A stretch of DNA of 64,000 nt from Flagellimonas marinaquae (GTDB taxonomy: Bacteria; Bacteroidota; Bacteroidia; Flavobacteriales; Flavobacteriaceae): the NCBI RefSeq assembly GCF_003992675.1, contig NZ_RZMZ01000014.1, positions 96,725-160,724 of the forward strand, read 5' to 3'. The position numbers and the translations under genes are program-made. Shown piece by piece: positions 28,135 through 36,471 of the stretch (position 1 is its first letter; each line of letters begins with the position of its first letter). The notes below the pieces were generated by a model. It searched no databases, was not told where the DNA came from, and saw nothing but the letters and a program-made list of their open reading frames with translations.

Positions 28135-30198
28135 CTAGCTTTTCAACTTTTTAAACAGCTGACCAGCCTTTAATTTCGTGAGATAGCCGTCGAGGTCTTT
28201 GCGCACCTCACCGGACATGATATACAATCCGATGATGTTCGGGAACGACATGGCTAAAATCATCATATCCGAAAAGTCCAATACGGCACCCAAACTAACT
28301 GAAGCTCCAACGACCACAAATACCAAGAAAAGCATTTTGTAGATCATTTCCGAACGCTTGCTCTTTCCAAAAAGATAAGTCCAAGCCCTCATTCCGTAAT
28401 ATGACCATGAAATCATGGTAGAAAATGCAAACAGGAATACGGCCAACGCCAACACATAGGGGAACCAAGAGATTTGGCTACCAAAAGCATCGGAAGTTAA
28501 CTGGGCGCCCGCCATTCCTTCCACTTCGTGCATTCCCGTAAAGATGAGCACCAAAGCCGTAAGGGTACACACCACAACGGTGTCGATAAATGGCTCCAAT
28601 AAAGCCACAAATCCTTCGGATGGCGGATGGTTTGTTTTTGCCGCACTGTGCGCTATGGCTGCCGAACCTACACCGGCCTCATTGGAAAAGGCAGCACGCT
28701 GGAACCCGATGACCAATACACCAAGGATTCCACCTTTTAAGGCTGAAGGGCTAAATGCACCATCAAAAATCGCAGAAAAAGCCGGTCCAATATTTTGAAT
28801 GTTCATGATGATCACGGCCAACGCTGCTACGATATAAATGGAAGCCATAATAGGTACGATCTTACCGGTTACTTTGGCAATACTGCTAATTCCACCGATG
28901 ATTACCACACCGACCAAAATGGCGGTTACCACACCAAACCAAAAACCATTGCCAGCGAGAACAGGGAATTGTCCTGCCAATTGTTCAAAGGATTGGTTTG
29001 CCTGGAACATGTTTCCTCCTCCAAAAGAGGCACCCACCGCAAGCAGGGCAAAAACTCCTGCCAATACTTTACCAAAACCTTTTAAATTTCTTTTTTCGAG
29101 ACCATAACGAAGGTAGTTCATAGGACCACCAAACACTCTTCCATCGGGAAGGATATCACGATATTTTACACCTAAGGTACACTCCACAAATTTGGAGGAC
29201 ATCCCCAAAAGACCACAAACGATCATCCAAAAAGTAGCTCCGGCCCCTCCCAAGGATACCGCTACGGCAACACCTGCAATATTACCTAGTCCTACAGTAC
29301 CGGAAACAGCAGTGGCCAACGCCTGAAAATGCGTAACCTGCCCAGGGGCATCTGGATCGTCGTATTTGCCTTTGGCAAGGTCAATCGAGTGCTTAAATCC
29401 TCGAATATTGATGAAGCCCATTCGTAGGGTAAAGAACAAAGCACCGAATACCAACCAGATTACTATAAAGGGAATACCTTTAATAATAGGATCTCCGTTG
29501 GGGTGAAGCATGGCAATTGGTTCGTCGTACTCGATTTCGGCAAAATAATGGGCACCCTGTTCGATAACGTGCTCTTGGTTTTCGGAATTGTAGATTACGT
29601 TTCCTTGCTTTACCTTTTGCACCAACTTTCCTTTAGCGTTGGCCTTTATGGTAATATCACCTCTTTTATCACTGGAAATAATGGCAATGTCTTCCCCTTC
29701 TACAACGCTCGCCTTATTTTCCTTGAGCCATTCTTTTAATATAAACTTATCCTGCGTCTCATTGCTCCAATCCGGGATACCGATCAATTTTACATCGGCG
29801 TAGGCCACGGGGTCATAAATCCCTATCGCAGCAAAAGGGTCCCAAAACAAAACGGACCCCAAACCACTTACGGCGGGGGTCATGGTTCCATTAAAAACTT
29901 CTGTAATGGATTGGGTTTCCACGGTAAACTCCTTGGTTACCGAATTACCGGCTGCATCGGTAACTACCACACTGTAGGGCACCCCTTCTACGAGGCCTCG
30001 GGCAGACTTTGAGGTCAGTGGAGTTTCTTGATCGCTCCATTTATAGGTGTAAGGCTCAACCCCTCCATCCACTTCAAGCTCAATAGCCCCGTCATTGATA
30101 TTATCGGAAACATTATAGGTTTTGCCAACTACGGTCAATTCCTGTGCAAAACCAGTGGTCAATGCAAAAAAAGACAATAGAAAAAGAAAATACTTCAT
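28135..30198 (-). CDS. Alanine/glycine:cation symporter (AGCS family) with an exported N-terminal extension
   Basis: The 687-aa protein has a signal peptide, then a roughly 75-residue beta domain resembling SprB/PKD-type repeats (about 20-95: [34 protein letters not shown]). A second exported segment (about 100-230) follows. The AGCS transporter (about 240-687) carries the family signature [19 protein letters not shown] and about ten membrane helices. AGCS proteins import alanine, glycine or similar amino acids with Na+. The family core is usually about 450-550 aa, so about 230 residues are extra. The extension could bind ligand or be a structural cap; this is unknown. Confidence 0.9.
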   Translation of the reverse strand: MKYFLFLLSFFALTTGFAQELTVVGKTYNVSDNINDGAIELEVDGGVEPYTYKWSDQETPLTSKSARGLVEGVPYSVVVTDAAGNSVTKEFTVETQSITEVFNGTMTPAVSGLGSVLFWDPFAAIGIYDPVAYADVKLIGIPDWSNETQDKFILKEWLKENKASVVEGEDIAIISSDKRGDITIKANAKGKLVQKVKQGNVIYNSENQEHVIEQGAHYFAEIEYDEPIAMLHPNGDPIIKGIPFIVIWLVFGALFFTLRMGFINIRGFKHSIDLAKGKYDDPDAPGQVTHFQALATAVSGTVGLGNIAGVAVAVSLGGAGATFWMIVCGLLGMSSKFVECTLGVKYRDILPDGRVFGGPMNYLRYGLEKRNLKGFGKVLAGVFALLAVGASFGGGNMFQANQSFEQLAGQFPVLAGNGFWFGVVTAILVGVVIIGGISSIAKVTGKIVPIMASIYIVAALAVIIMNIQNIGPAFSAIFDGAFSPSALKGGILGVLVIGFQRAAFSNEAGVGSAAIAHSAAKTNHPPSEGFVALLEPFIDTVVVCTLTALVLIFTGMHEVEGMAGAQLTSDAFGSQISWFPYVLALAVFLFAFSTMISWSYYGMRAWTYLFGKSKRSEMIYKMLFLVFVVVGASVSLGAVLDFSDMMILAMSFPNIIGLYIMSGEVRKDLDGYLTKLKAGQLFKKLKS

Positions 30199-30283
30199 AT
30201 ATTGGAATTAGTTAGTTTTCGGTATGGTAAAGGCAGCAATATCCAAAAAAAAATCAACGCTATCAAATTTTATGTTTTTTTAA

Positions 30284-31291
30284 CTAACCGATCTTAAACA
30301 TTTGATTTAATTTCCGTATTTGCTCGGGTCGCCCAAGTACGATCACCTTGCTTTTGGGCTGTAAAATAAGGTCTGCCTCTGGATTGATGATATAGTTACC
30401 CTCAGGGTCGATGTAGCCAATAATGGTACAACCTGTTTTTCTTCTTAGATCCAGATCACGCAAGGAGTTGCAATCCATCTGATCGGTAAAATCCTCAATA
30501 CTGACCTCTTCCAAATTGGTCGTATGTTCCCCTTCAATGGAAAGTTGGTCCAAAAAGGTTATCAAATCCGGCATTACCACCAAAGAGGCCATATGGTCCC
30601 CTCCTATTTTATCCGGCATAATGACCTTGTTGGCTCCTGCAAATTCCAATTTTTTTACGGATGTGATTTGAGACGCCCTACTGATGATAAAAAGATTCGT
30701 ATTAAGCTGCCTGGCCGAGAGTACGATAAACAGGTTGGCCGCATCATCGGGCACTGCGGTAATCAGATACTGCGCACGTTCGATACCCGCTTGGATGAGC
30801 ACATCATCCTCGTTGGCGTCCCCTTCCACAAACAATACCGTTTCTTCATATCGCTCAATAATTTCCCTATCCTTTTCTATGACAACAAAAGGCTTTTTAT
30901 AGGCTATTAATTTTTCCGCTGCCTGCATACCGTTCCTACCAAAACCGCAGACCACCACATGGTTTGAAAGACTATCTATCTGTTTCTTCACTTTTTTCTT
31001 TTTTAGTAGTTCGAGAGAGTTTCTTCCCAATATGTACTCCGTGACCACGGAAATGGCAAAACCAAAGATAAAAACACTGGTTACGATTAAAAATACGGTA
31101 AAAATCTTTGCGTTGGCATCCAACGGTCGCACTTCCGAAAACCCAACGGTGGTTACTGTTATGATGGTCATATAAATGGCCTCAACCCACGTAAAATCGG
31201 ATAACATTTTATAACCAACAACCCCGAAGACGAGCACCACTACCATCAAGGAAAGGGCCAATACTATTTTGGAGCGCATCAGTCTAATCAT
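30284..31291 (-). CDS. Two-helix potassium channel with RCK (TrkA-N/TrkA-C) domain
   Basis: The 335-aa protein has two membrane helices (about 8-28 and 62-86) flanking a pore loop with selectivity filter TVTTVGFSE (about 44-52). A TrkA-N Rossmann domain follows (HVVVCGFGRNGMQAAEKL, about 111-128), then a TrkA-C domain (about 255-335). This is the MthK-type layout, ligand-gated through the RCK ring. The filter reads GFSE where most channels have GYG; K+ selectivity is likely but not certain. It is 2 bp after the PspC gene in an apparent DUF2851-pspC-channel operon. Confidence 0.88.
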   Translation of the reverse strand: MIRLMRSKIVLALSLMVVVLVFGVVGYKMLSDFTWVEAIYMTIITVTTVGFSEVRPLDANAKIFTVFLIVTSVFIFGFAISVVTEYILGRNSLELLKKKKVKKQIDSLSNHVVVCGFGRNGMQAAEKLIAYKKPFVVIEKDREIIERYEETVLFVEGDANEDDVLIQAGIERAQYLITAVPDDAANLFIVLSARQLNTNLFIISRASQITSVKKLEFAGANKVIMPDKIGGDHMASLVVMPDLITFLDQLSIEGEHTTNLEEVSIEDFTDQMDCNSLRDLDLRRKTGCTIIGYIDPEGNYIINPEADLILQPKSKVIVLGRPEQIRKLNQMFKIG

Positions 31292-31293
31292 AT

Positions 31294-31521
31294 TTAAAGG
31301 TCAAATACAGAGGTTCTTTTGGTATAAATCAAGTCTTTGATACGTAGCCAAAATGCAATAAAGAGGTAAAGGGCGAAACCAAAACCCAGGGTCACAAAGG
31401 TCAGGTAGATAAAACTGGTGCGCACCACGCGGGCACGAATGCCCAAACGTTCCGCGATTCGTCTGCATACCTCAAAACCCCGCTTTTGGAAATAATAAAG
31501 GATATCGTAAAACAAAGTCAT
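31294..31521 (-). CDS. PspC-domain family protein
   Basis: The protein is 75 aa from the ATG at 31521 (MTLFYDILYYFQKRGFEVC). An upstream in-frame start would overlap DUF2851 and is not needed. It contains the RIAERLGIRARVVR helix and one membrane segment (YLTFVTLGFGFALYLFIAFW) typical of PspC domains, involved in phage-shock/envelope-stress systems. No PspA partner is nearby. It lies 8 bp after DUF2851 and 2 bp before the channel gene. Confidence 0.8.
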   Translation of the reverse strand: MTLFYDILYYFQKRGFEVCRRIAERLGIRARVVRTSFIYLTFVTLGFGFALYLFIAFWLRIKDLIYTKRTSVFDL

Positions 31522-31529
31522 GGTTAAAA

Positions 31530-32810
31530 TTATGTATTTCTGTTCAATAATTGGGTGCCGATGGCGCATTGCATGCATTTATTTTTTGTACAATAATTGC
31601 TGTAAAGCTGCAATTTTGCCTGACTCTCCAAGGCGTTTTCCGTTTTTGAGCCGATGTGCCCATAGTTTTTAATGATGGAGTTGTCTTCTGCATCCAATTG
31701 GGATATCAACGCAATCAGGACCTCGTTTATATCATGGCCGGTGTATTTGGCATAACAGAACTTTAAGGGCAATAGGGTGTTTATGATAATGAGGTCCATA
31801 AAACCTTTGGAAAGTCGCTTGGTCCTTTTTTTGGAAAGCTTCCCAAACGTATAATGGTCTTCCCAGTAGTCCCCTGCTGTAATTTGCAAAACCGAGTAAA
31901 CATCTTCCTTGGTTTCTAGCGCCATAAGTTCGGAGAACAAATTGTGCCTGCCCGAATACAGTTGCACCAATTGCGAAACCCGGATAGTTGGGAAGTTTGG
32001 TGGCCGAAGACCAAAAAAGGCCGCTTTTGGAGGATGTTCGTCCAAATCAAATTTATGGGCCAAATAACGGAATTCCTTTTGAAGCTGGAGGTAGTAGGTG
32101 TCAGAACAATCAGCTTCGCCCAATAGTCCAAAGTGACCAAAAAGCAAAGCTTCCAATTGAAAGGGTTCATTACTAACCCTTCGAATCACAGAAAAATCCA
32201 ACCGTTGTGCCCTTTCCAAAAAATGGGTTCCATTGACGGTTGACCCAAAACCTTTGGCCAACAGTGTGAACAATACTGCTTCCCAATCATTTTTGGAAGC
32301 CTCCAACAACTCAGCAATCAATTGGGATTTATGCTCCAACCGTTCTATGTACAGGCGGTGAAGCCAATTCTCCACCAAAAAGGCATCAACAGTCTTCAAA
32401 TCCTTTTCACAATTGATAAAAGTAGGCTTTGCATTTTCAACCAAATCACGATAACCGTCCAAAAGTAAGTTCGAGACATAATGCCTTACCTCTAAGGTTG
32501 GGATTTGGGAACCATCTTTCCTAAAAACAGCAATATCATCCTCCCAGACTACGTGGAGAATGACATTGCTGTAATTATCATCGGATTCGTGATGGTGAAC
32601 ATACCAATCGGAAGATTTGAGATGCATCTCCACATTACCGGCCCAAAGCTGGCCATCGATTTCGACCCTTGCGTCGAAAAAGTCAGGGCCTGCCAAATGG
32701 TTCCGAATTCCGGTCCCCTTAATGGCCACATCAGTTCCGCTACTGGTACGCAAGCCGATTTTGGGAAGCTTGTTGTGCCTCCAAATAAAATAAAGTAGGT
32801 CTTCTCGCAT
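31530..32810 (-). CDS. DUF2851 family protein
   Basis: This 426-aa protein matches DUF2851: LLYFIWRHNKL near the start, GPDFFDARVEIDGQLWAGNVEMHLKSSDW, and a C-terminal cysteine group CTKNKCMQC. The early NVE.H..SSDW part resembles a nuclease-like fold, but I would not assign an activity. It is widespread in Bacteroidota. It is in an operon after a rhodanese gene (21 bp) and before pspC (8 bp). Confidence 0.85.
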   Translation of the reverse strand: MREDLLYFIWRHNKLPKIGLRTSSGTDVAIKGTGIRNHLAGPDFFDARVEIDGQLWAGNVEMHLKSSDWYVHHHESDDNYSNVILHVVWEDDIAVFRKDGSQIPTLEVRHYVSNLLLDGYRDLVENAKPTFINCEKDLKTVDAFLVENWLHRLYIERLEHKSQLIAELLEASKNDWEAVLFTLLAKGFGSTVNGTHFLERAQRLDFSVIRRVSNEPFQLEALLFGHFGLLGEADCSDTYYLQLQKEFRYLAHKFDLDEHPPKAAFFGLRPPNFPTIRVSQLVQLYSGRHNLFSELMALETKEDVYSVLQITAGDYWEDHYTFGKLSKKRTKRLSKGFMDLIIINTLLPLKFCYAKYTGHDINEVLIALISQLDAEDNSIIKNYGHIGSKTENALESQAKLQLYSNYCTKNKCMQCAIGTQLLNRNT

Positions 32811-32831
32811 TGATTTGGGATAAACGGAGGT

Positions 32832-33143
32832 CTACTCGGCTACTTCACCTTCCCAGTTCATAAAGCCGCCTTCCAGATTATAGGCATTTGCAATTCCGAT
32901 ACTGTTCATAAGGGCGCAAGCTTGACCGCTGCGGTTTCCCGAACGACAGTACACATAATAGTTTTTGGATTTATCCAGCTTTTCGAGTTCGTCCATAAAC
33001 TCTTGCCCCAAATAAATATCGATATTAGTGGCTCCAGGAATGTAGCCTTCCTCCACCTCTTCGGGGGTGCGCACATCCAAAATGAAGGCGTTGTCATCGT
33101 TTTGCAATTGTTCCGCCCATTCTTCTTGTGATAGATCTGACAT
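32832..33143 (-). CDS. Rhodanese-like domain protein
   Basis: The 103-aa single-domain protein starts at the ATG at 33143 (MSDLSQEEWAEQL); an upstream in-frame start would overlap the redoxin terminator region. It has the family elements ILDVRTPEEVEEGYIPGATNID and the active loop CRSGNRSG with the persulfide-forming Cys. It has no signal peptide, so it is cytoplasmic. Sulfur transfer is likely, the acceptor unknown. Confidence 0.9.
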   Translation of the reverse strand: MSDLSQEEWAEQLQNDDNAFILDVRTPEEVEEGYIPGATNIDIYLGQEFMDELEKLDKSKNYYVYCRSGNRSGQACALMNSIGIANAYNLEGGFMNWEGEVAE

Positions 33144-33165
33144 TGTTTTTTCAATTTTGATTCCT

Positions 33166-33200
33166 ACAAAAATAAAAATCCGAAGCGTTCCTCCGGATTT
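33166..33200 (-). terminator. Rho-independent terminator after the redoxin gene
   Basis: AAATCCG and CGGATTT form a 7-bp stem (33200-33176 on the minus strand), followed by TTTATTTTTGT. It separates the two thioredoxin-fold genes from the rhodanese-DUF2851 group. Confidence 0.8.
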
Positions 33201-33225
33201 CAATTCATTTTATTTTGATTGCAGC

Positions 33226-33858
33226 CTATTTGATGCCGCACCCAATGGCCTTGGTTGTTTTTGGGTTGATCTCTTTCCCCGCCAACATTGCATCCACGGC
33301 GTTCTCCACAAATTTCTCCTCCACCTGTGAGGCATCCTGATAGTTGTCATCAATCGCACCTATATACTTCACCTCGTTGCCCGAAGCTGTTTTTTCCAAA
33401 ATGAAAACATGGGGAGTCCGTGTGGCACCGTAAGCAGGATACACCTTTTGGCCCTCATCGAACAAATACGGAAAGGTAAAGCCCTTTTCCGCGGCACGTT
33501 CCTTCATTTTGGCAAAACTATCGCCAGGTTTGGCGGCGGGGTCATTTGGATTGATGGCGATTACCGGAACGCCTTGGGATTTGTATTTGGCGTCCAAATC
33601 CATGATCCTATCCTCATAAGCTTGTGCGTATGGACAGGTGTTGCAGGTAAAAATTACGATAAATCCCTTGGCCTCCTCAAAATCGGAAAGTGAGACCATT
33701 GTATCGTCAACGTTTTTCAACGAAAAATCGGTGGCCATGTCACCCACTTCGTAACCCTTATCCAAACTATGTTCGTTGGCCACTTTAAAACCCATGGCAA
33801 ATGCCGCCACAAAAATGACCAGTATAGCTGACCATCCTAAAATTCGTGTTCTTTTCAT
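33226..33858 (-). CDS. Exported thioredoxin-fold (redoxin/AhpC-TSA type) protein
   Basis: The 210-aa protein has an N-terminal membrane anchor or signal (about 7-24) and a redoxin domain. The motif FTCNTCPYAQAYEDR contains a CxxC (CNTC) in the usual active-site position, followed by VPVIAINPND and the cis-Pro segment TRTPHVFIL. It ends in GCGIK with a further cysteine. Members of this group act in the periplasm; the substrate is unknown. It starts 6 bp after the TlpA-like gene, so both are probably co-transcribed. Confidence 0.85.
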   Translation of the reverse strand: MKRTRILGWSAILVIFVAAFAMGFKVANEHSLDKGYEVGDMATDFSLKNVDDTMVSLSDFEEAKGFIVIFTCNTCPYAQAYEDRIMDLDAKYKSQGVPVIAINPNDPAAKPGDSFAKMKERAAEKGFTFPYLFDEGQKVYPAYGATRTPHVFILEKTASGNEVKYIGAIDDNYQDASQVEEKFVENAVDAMLAGKEINPKTTKAIGCGIK

Positions 33859-33864
33859 GATATC

Positions 33865-34410
33865 CTATTTGATAAATTGATGTAACGCTTCATTAAGTTC
33901 TTCGTACGTAAAACCACGTTCGTAAAAAGTTCGTTTTTCCTTATTATATATTAAGGTAGCCGGAATACCTCCGCCCCATTCTTCGGATACTTTGGGAATC
34001 CAATCGTTTTGTTTAGGGTCGTCCAGTATCACCACTTCGGATTGAATGTCCTTGTTCTCCACATAAGGCTCCAAACGTGACTTCCACATATTGGGCATAT
34101 CCAAGCTGACCAGAATAACTTTTACATTGTTCTCTTTTTGCTCGGCATTTATTCGCTCAAAATGGGGCATTTCTTCAATACAGGGCTTGCACCAAGTAGC
34201 CCAAAAGTTAATGACATAGGTGGCACCATCATCTTTGTGCAGCAGAGGTTCGAAGGACTCAAAATCATACACGGGGAACTTGACATCGGCATTGGCGGTT
34301 TTTTCTGTGGACACTTCATTGACCTCTCCATCAGCTTCTTGGGACTCTTTCTTCTTTTCAGCGCAAGCCCCAACCAAAATGACAAGGACCAAAACAATCA
34401 ATCTATTCAT
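33865..34410 (-). CDS. TlpA-like thiol-disulfide oxidoreductase, lipoprotein
   Basis: The 181-aa protein has a lipobox signal peptide (VLVILVGAC, Cys 16) and a charged linker. Its thioredoxin domain has the active site WATWCKPCIEEMPHF and cis-Pro GGIPATLIY. TlpA/ResA-type lipoproteins reduce periplasmic disulfides, for example for cytochrome maturation; no cytochrome genes are nearby. It is first in the minus-strand group and divergent from marR. Confidence 0.9.
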   Translation of the reverse strand: MNRLIVLVLVILVGACAEKKKESQEADGEVNEVSTEKTANADVKFPVYDFESFEPLLHKDDGATYVINFWATWCKPCIEEMPHFERINAEQKENNVKVILVSLDMPNMWKSRLEPYVENKDIQSEVVILDDPKQNDWIPKVSEEWGGGIPATLIYNKEKRTFYERGFTYEELNEALHQFIK

Positions 34411-34489
34411 TACCTGATATTTGCCCTTCTAAAATACATAGGGAAAAACTGCCATTCCATTCTTTAACAAAAATTTATCGACCTGAAAT

Positions 34490-34530
34490 TTGGTGTATCC
34501 GTCAAAATCATCTTATATTTGTATATACAA
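34490..34530 (+). promoter_or_regulatory. marR promoter with overlapping palindromic operator
   Basis: TTG (34490-34492) and TATATTTG (34514-34521) are separated by 21 nt, matching the flavobacterial TTG-N17-23-TAnnTTTG pattern. A perfect 12-bp palindrome TTGTATATACAA (34519-34530) overlaps the -7 element and the expected start site. This is a natural position for a MarR operator that represses its own operon. Confidence 0.65.
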
Positions 34531-34543
34531 TTATTGTTTGTAC

Positions 34544-34990
34544 ATGAATGTTGAAGAAGTCATAAAAACCTCAAAAAAAATTCCCTTGGAGCCCAGGACG
34601 ATCATACATATGGAATTGGTTCACAATAAAATCAGTGAGATGATGACCGCCACGCTAAAGCCCTTTGAGGTTTCTATACAACAATTCAATGTACTTCGTA
34701 TTTTAAGGGGACAACAAGGCAAGCCTGCCAACCTCTCCACGATAAATGAACGAATGGTGACCAAAATGAGCAACACTACGCGCTTGGTGGACAAACTTAT
34801 TGCCAAGGGTTTTGTGAACCGATGTGTGTGCCCATCCAATCGCCGTAAGGTGGAGATTCTTATCACCGACTCCGGTCTTGATGCACTCACCCAAATGGAC
34901 GAAGCCTTGGATAAAGCCCATGATACTATCTTGGTAAACTTCACCAAAAAAGAACTTGAACAATTAAATCAACTATTAGATAAATTTTAA
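34544..34990 (+). CDS. MarR family transcriptional regulator
   Basis: The protein is 148 aa from the ATG at 34544 (MNVEEVIKTSKKIPLEPRTI); the in-frame region before it is promoter. It has the winged-helix core: FNVLRILRGQQGKPANLSTINERM, the recognition helix MSNTTRLVDKLIAKGFVNRCVC, and the wing SNRRKVEILITDSG. MarR dimers bind palindromes and often repress a neighbouring redox or efflux gene. Here the nitroreductase and YceI genes follow at once. The cysteine at NRCVCP could be a redox sensor, as in OhrR/MhqR-type proteins, but this is inference. Confidence 0.92.
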   Translation: MNVEEVIKTSKKIPLEPRTIIHMELVHNKISEMMTATLKPFEVSIQQFNVLRILRGQQGKPANLSTINERMVTKMSNTTRLVDKLIAKGFVNRCVCPSNRRKVEILITDSGLDALTQMDEALDKAHDTILVNFTKKELEQLNQLLDKF

Positions 34991-34995
34991 AAATA

Positions 34996-35628
34996 ATGAG
35001 CAACGTTTTAGAGCATAGAACTTGGCGCTACGCCACCAAAAAATTCGACCCTACCAAAAAGGTGTCGGAGGACGACCTTCAAATCTTGTTGGAGGCGACT
35101 CGTTTAAGTGCATCTTCTTATGGCCTGCAACCTTATCATGTATTTGTGATTACAGACCAGGACCTAAAAGAAAAATTGAAGCCGGCTTCTTGGGGACAGT
35201 CACAGATTACGGATGCATCCCATTTGATCGTTTTTGCCAATGCAACTGATTTTGGGGAAGAATTGGTGGATGATTATTTAGCCAACGTGAGCGAAACCAG
35301 AGGAATCCCAACTGATAATCTAAAAGGGTATTCAGAGTTTATGAAGTCCAAATTGATGGACCTGCCAAAGGATATGAAAAGCAATTGGACTGCAAGACAG
35401 GCCTATATCGCCTTTGGAAATTTGATGCAGGCCGCTGCAGAGCTCAAAATAGACACCTGTCCCATGGAAGGTTTTGAAACCGAAACGTACAATGAGATTT
35501 TGGGGCTTAACGACAAAAACCTTAATGCAGCCGTTGTTTTGGCCGTTGGTTACCGTTCTGAACGAGACGAAACCCAACATTTGGCCAAGGTGAGAAAATC
35601 AAAAGAAGAATTATTTACACTTATATAA
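34996..35628 (+). CDS. NAD(P)H-dependent nitroreductase-like oxidoreductase
   Basis: The 210-aa protein resembles the NfsB/nitroreductase family. It has RTWRYATKKFDPTKKV (FMN-phosphate binding), LLEATRLSASSYGLQPYHVFVITD, and the C-terminal LAVGYRSERDETQHLAKVRKS. Such FMN enzymes reduce nitro or quinone compounds with NAD(P)H. It lies 5 bp after marR and before yceI, an association common in flavobacteria, which suggests a response to electrophiles or quinones. The substrate is not known. Confidence 0.9.
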   Translation: MSNVLEHRTWRYATKKFDPTKKVSEDDLQILLEATRLSASSYGLQPYHVFVITDQDLKEKLKPASWGQSQITDASHLIVFANATDFGEELVDDYLANVSETRGIPTDNLKGYSEFMKSKLMDLPKDMKSNWTARQAYIAFGNLMQAAAELKIDTCPMEGFETETYNEILGLNDKNLNAAVVLAVGYRSERDETQHLAKVRKSKEELFTLI

Positions 35629-35662
35629 ATCATTAACAATTAAAACAGAAATTAAAACAATC

Positions 35663-36232
35663 ATGAAAAAGACAATTTTAAGCTTAACATTGGTCACCCT
35701 AGTGGGATCATCCGCTATCGCAAACCCTATTAAAGAAACCAAAGAAGTAAAAACAACTGAAAGTACCGTTACTTGGAAAGGCTACAAAGTAGGAGGTTCC
35801 CACACAGGAACCATCAGCCTTCAATCTGGTGCCTTGGAATTTGATGGAGAAAAATTGGTAGGTGGAGAGTTCGTTGTGAATATGGCAAGTATCAACACTA
35901 CCGACTTGGAAGGTGAGTACAAGGACAAATTGGACGGTCACTTGAAATCTGATGACTTTTTTGGCACTGCCAATCACCCAACCGCCAAATTGGTGTTCAC
36001 TAAAGTGACATCAACCGGAAAAAACTCTTACGATGTTACTGGCGACCTTACCATTAAAGGTACTACGGAGCCTGTGACTTTTGAGGTTTCCGTTTACGGT
36101 GACAAAGCAACTGCTTCCTTAAAAGTGGACAGAACCAAATACGACGTAAAATATGGATCAGGAATTATTGGTACTGCCAAGGATAAATTGATCTATGATG
36201 AGTTTGATTTGGTAGTTGATCTACAGATGTAA
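35663..36232 (+). CDS. YceI family periplasmic protein
   Basis: The 189-aa protein has a signal peptide (MKKTILSLTLVTLVGSSAIA). The lipocalin-like YceI barrel has VTWKGYKVGGSHTG, LDGHLKSDDFFGTANHPTAKLVF and YDVTGDLTIKGTTEPVTF. YceI proteins bind isoprenoid lipids such as quinones. It is last in the marR-nitroreductase-yceI operon and ends at a strong terminator, consistent with a quinone or redox-stress theme. Confidence 0.93.
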   Translation: MKKTILSLTLVTLVGSSAIANPIKETKEVKTTESTVTWKGYKVGGSHTGTISLQSGALEFDGEKLVGGEFVVNMASINTTDLEGEYKDKLDGHLKSDDFFGTANHPTAKLVFTKVTSTGKNSYDVTGDLTIKGTTEPVTFEVSVYGDKATASLKVDRTKYDVKYGSGIIGTAKDKLIYDEFDLVVDLQM

Positions 36233-36254
36233 TCAACTCCTATTTAGTGTGTGG

Positions 36255-36290
36255 AAATCCCGTCCGAGCCATTCTTGGACGGGATTTTTT
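36255..36290 (+). terminator. Rho-independent terminator after yceI
   Basis: AAATCCCGTCC and GGACGGGATTT pair perfectly around an 11-nt loop, and the stem runs into TTTTTT. Confidence 0.92.
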
Positions 36291-36308
36291 AATTTAAACA
36301 AAACAATG

Positions 36309-36339
36309 TTGTTCCGTTAAAAATTCCTCCCTATATTTG
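36309..36339 (+). promoter_or_regulatory. Promoter of the trp operon
   Basis: TTG (36309-36311), a 20-nt spacer and TATATTTG (36332-36339) match the flavobacterial promoter pattern. The start site should fall about 5 nt after the final G, at or next to the ATG of the leader peptide (36345), so the leader would be translated from a leaderless or nearly leaderless RNA. Confidence 0.75.
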
Positions 36340-36344
36340 ACAAC

Positions 36345-36401
36345 ATGATTTATAGAACAACAAATAACTGGTGGTGGATAAACTTACGTCAAACGTCGTG
36401 A
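36345..36401 (+). CDS. trpL: trp operon leader peptide with three consecutive Trp codons
   Basis: An 18-codon ORF encodes MIYRTTNNWWWINLRQTS and ends in TGA. Three tandem TGG codons lie at 36369-36377. Trp is rare, so the cluster just ahead of a terminator and trpE marks a ribosome-mediated attenuator: scarce Trp-tRNA stalls the ribosome at these codons. There is no SD, but the ATG begins 6 nt after the -7 element. It is too short for ordinary gene finders. Confidence 0.88.
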   Translation: MIYRTTNNWWWINLRQTS

Positions 36402-36462
36402 GCTAAGTCCCCATTATAACCATATAAGAGGCTTGTCATCACGACAAGCCTTTTTCTTTTTT
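36395..36462 (+). promoter_or_regulatory. trp attenuator: antiterminator segment plus intrinsic terminator
   Basis: The terminator is AGGCTTGTC (36429-36437), loop ATCAC, GACAAGCCT (36443-36451), then TTTTCTTTTTT. GTCGTGA (36395-36401), which includes the leader stop codon, is perfectly complementary to TCACGAC (36439-36445) in the terminator loop and 3' arm. A ribosome stalled at the Trp codons leaves GTCGTGA free to form the antiterminator. A ribosome that reaches the stop codon covers it and lets the terminator form. Confidence 0.85.
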
Positions 36463-36471
36463 AGGACTAAT

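Noticed and set aside
36433..36471. Upstream TTG start for trpE (MSSRQAFFFFRTN...)
   Set aside because: The extra codons are the attenuator hairpin and its T tract; the ATG at 36472 gives the expected TrpE N-terminus.
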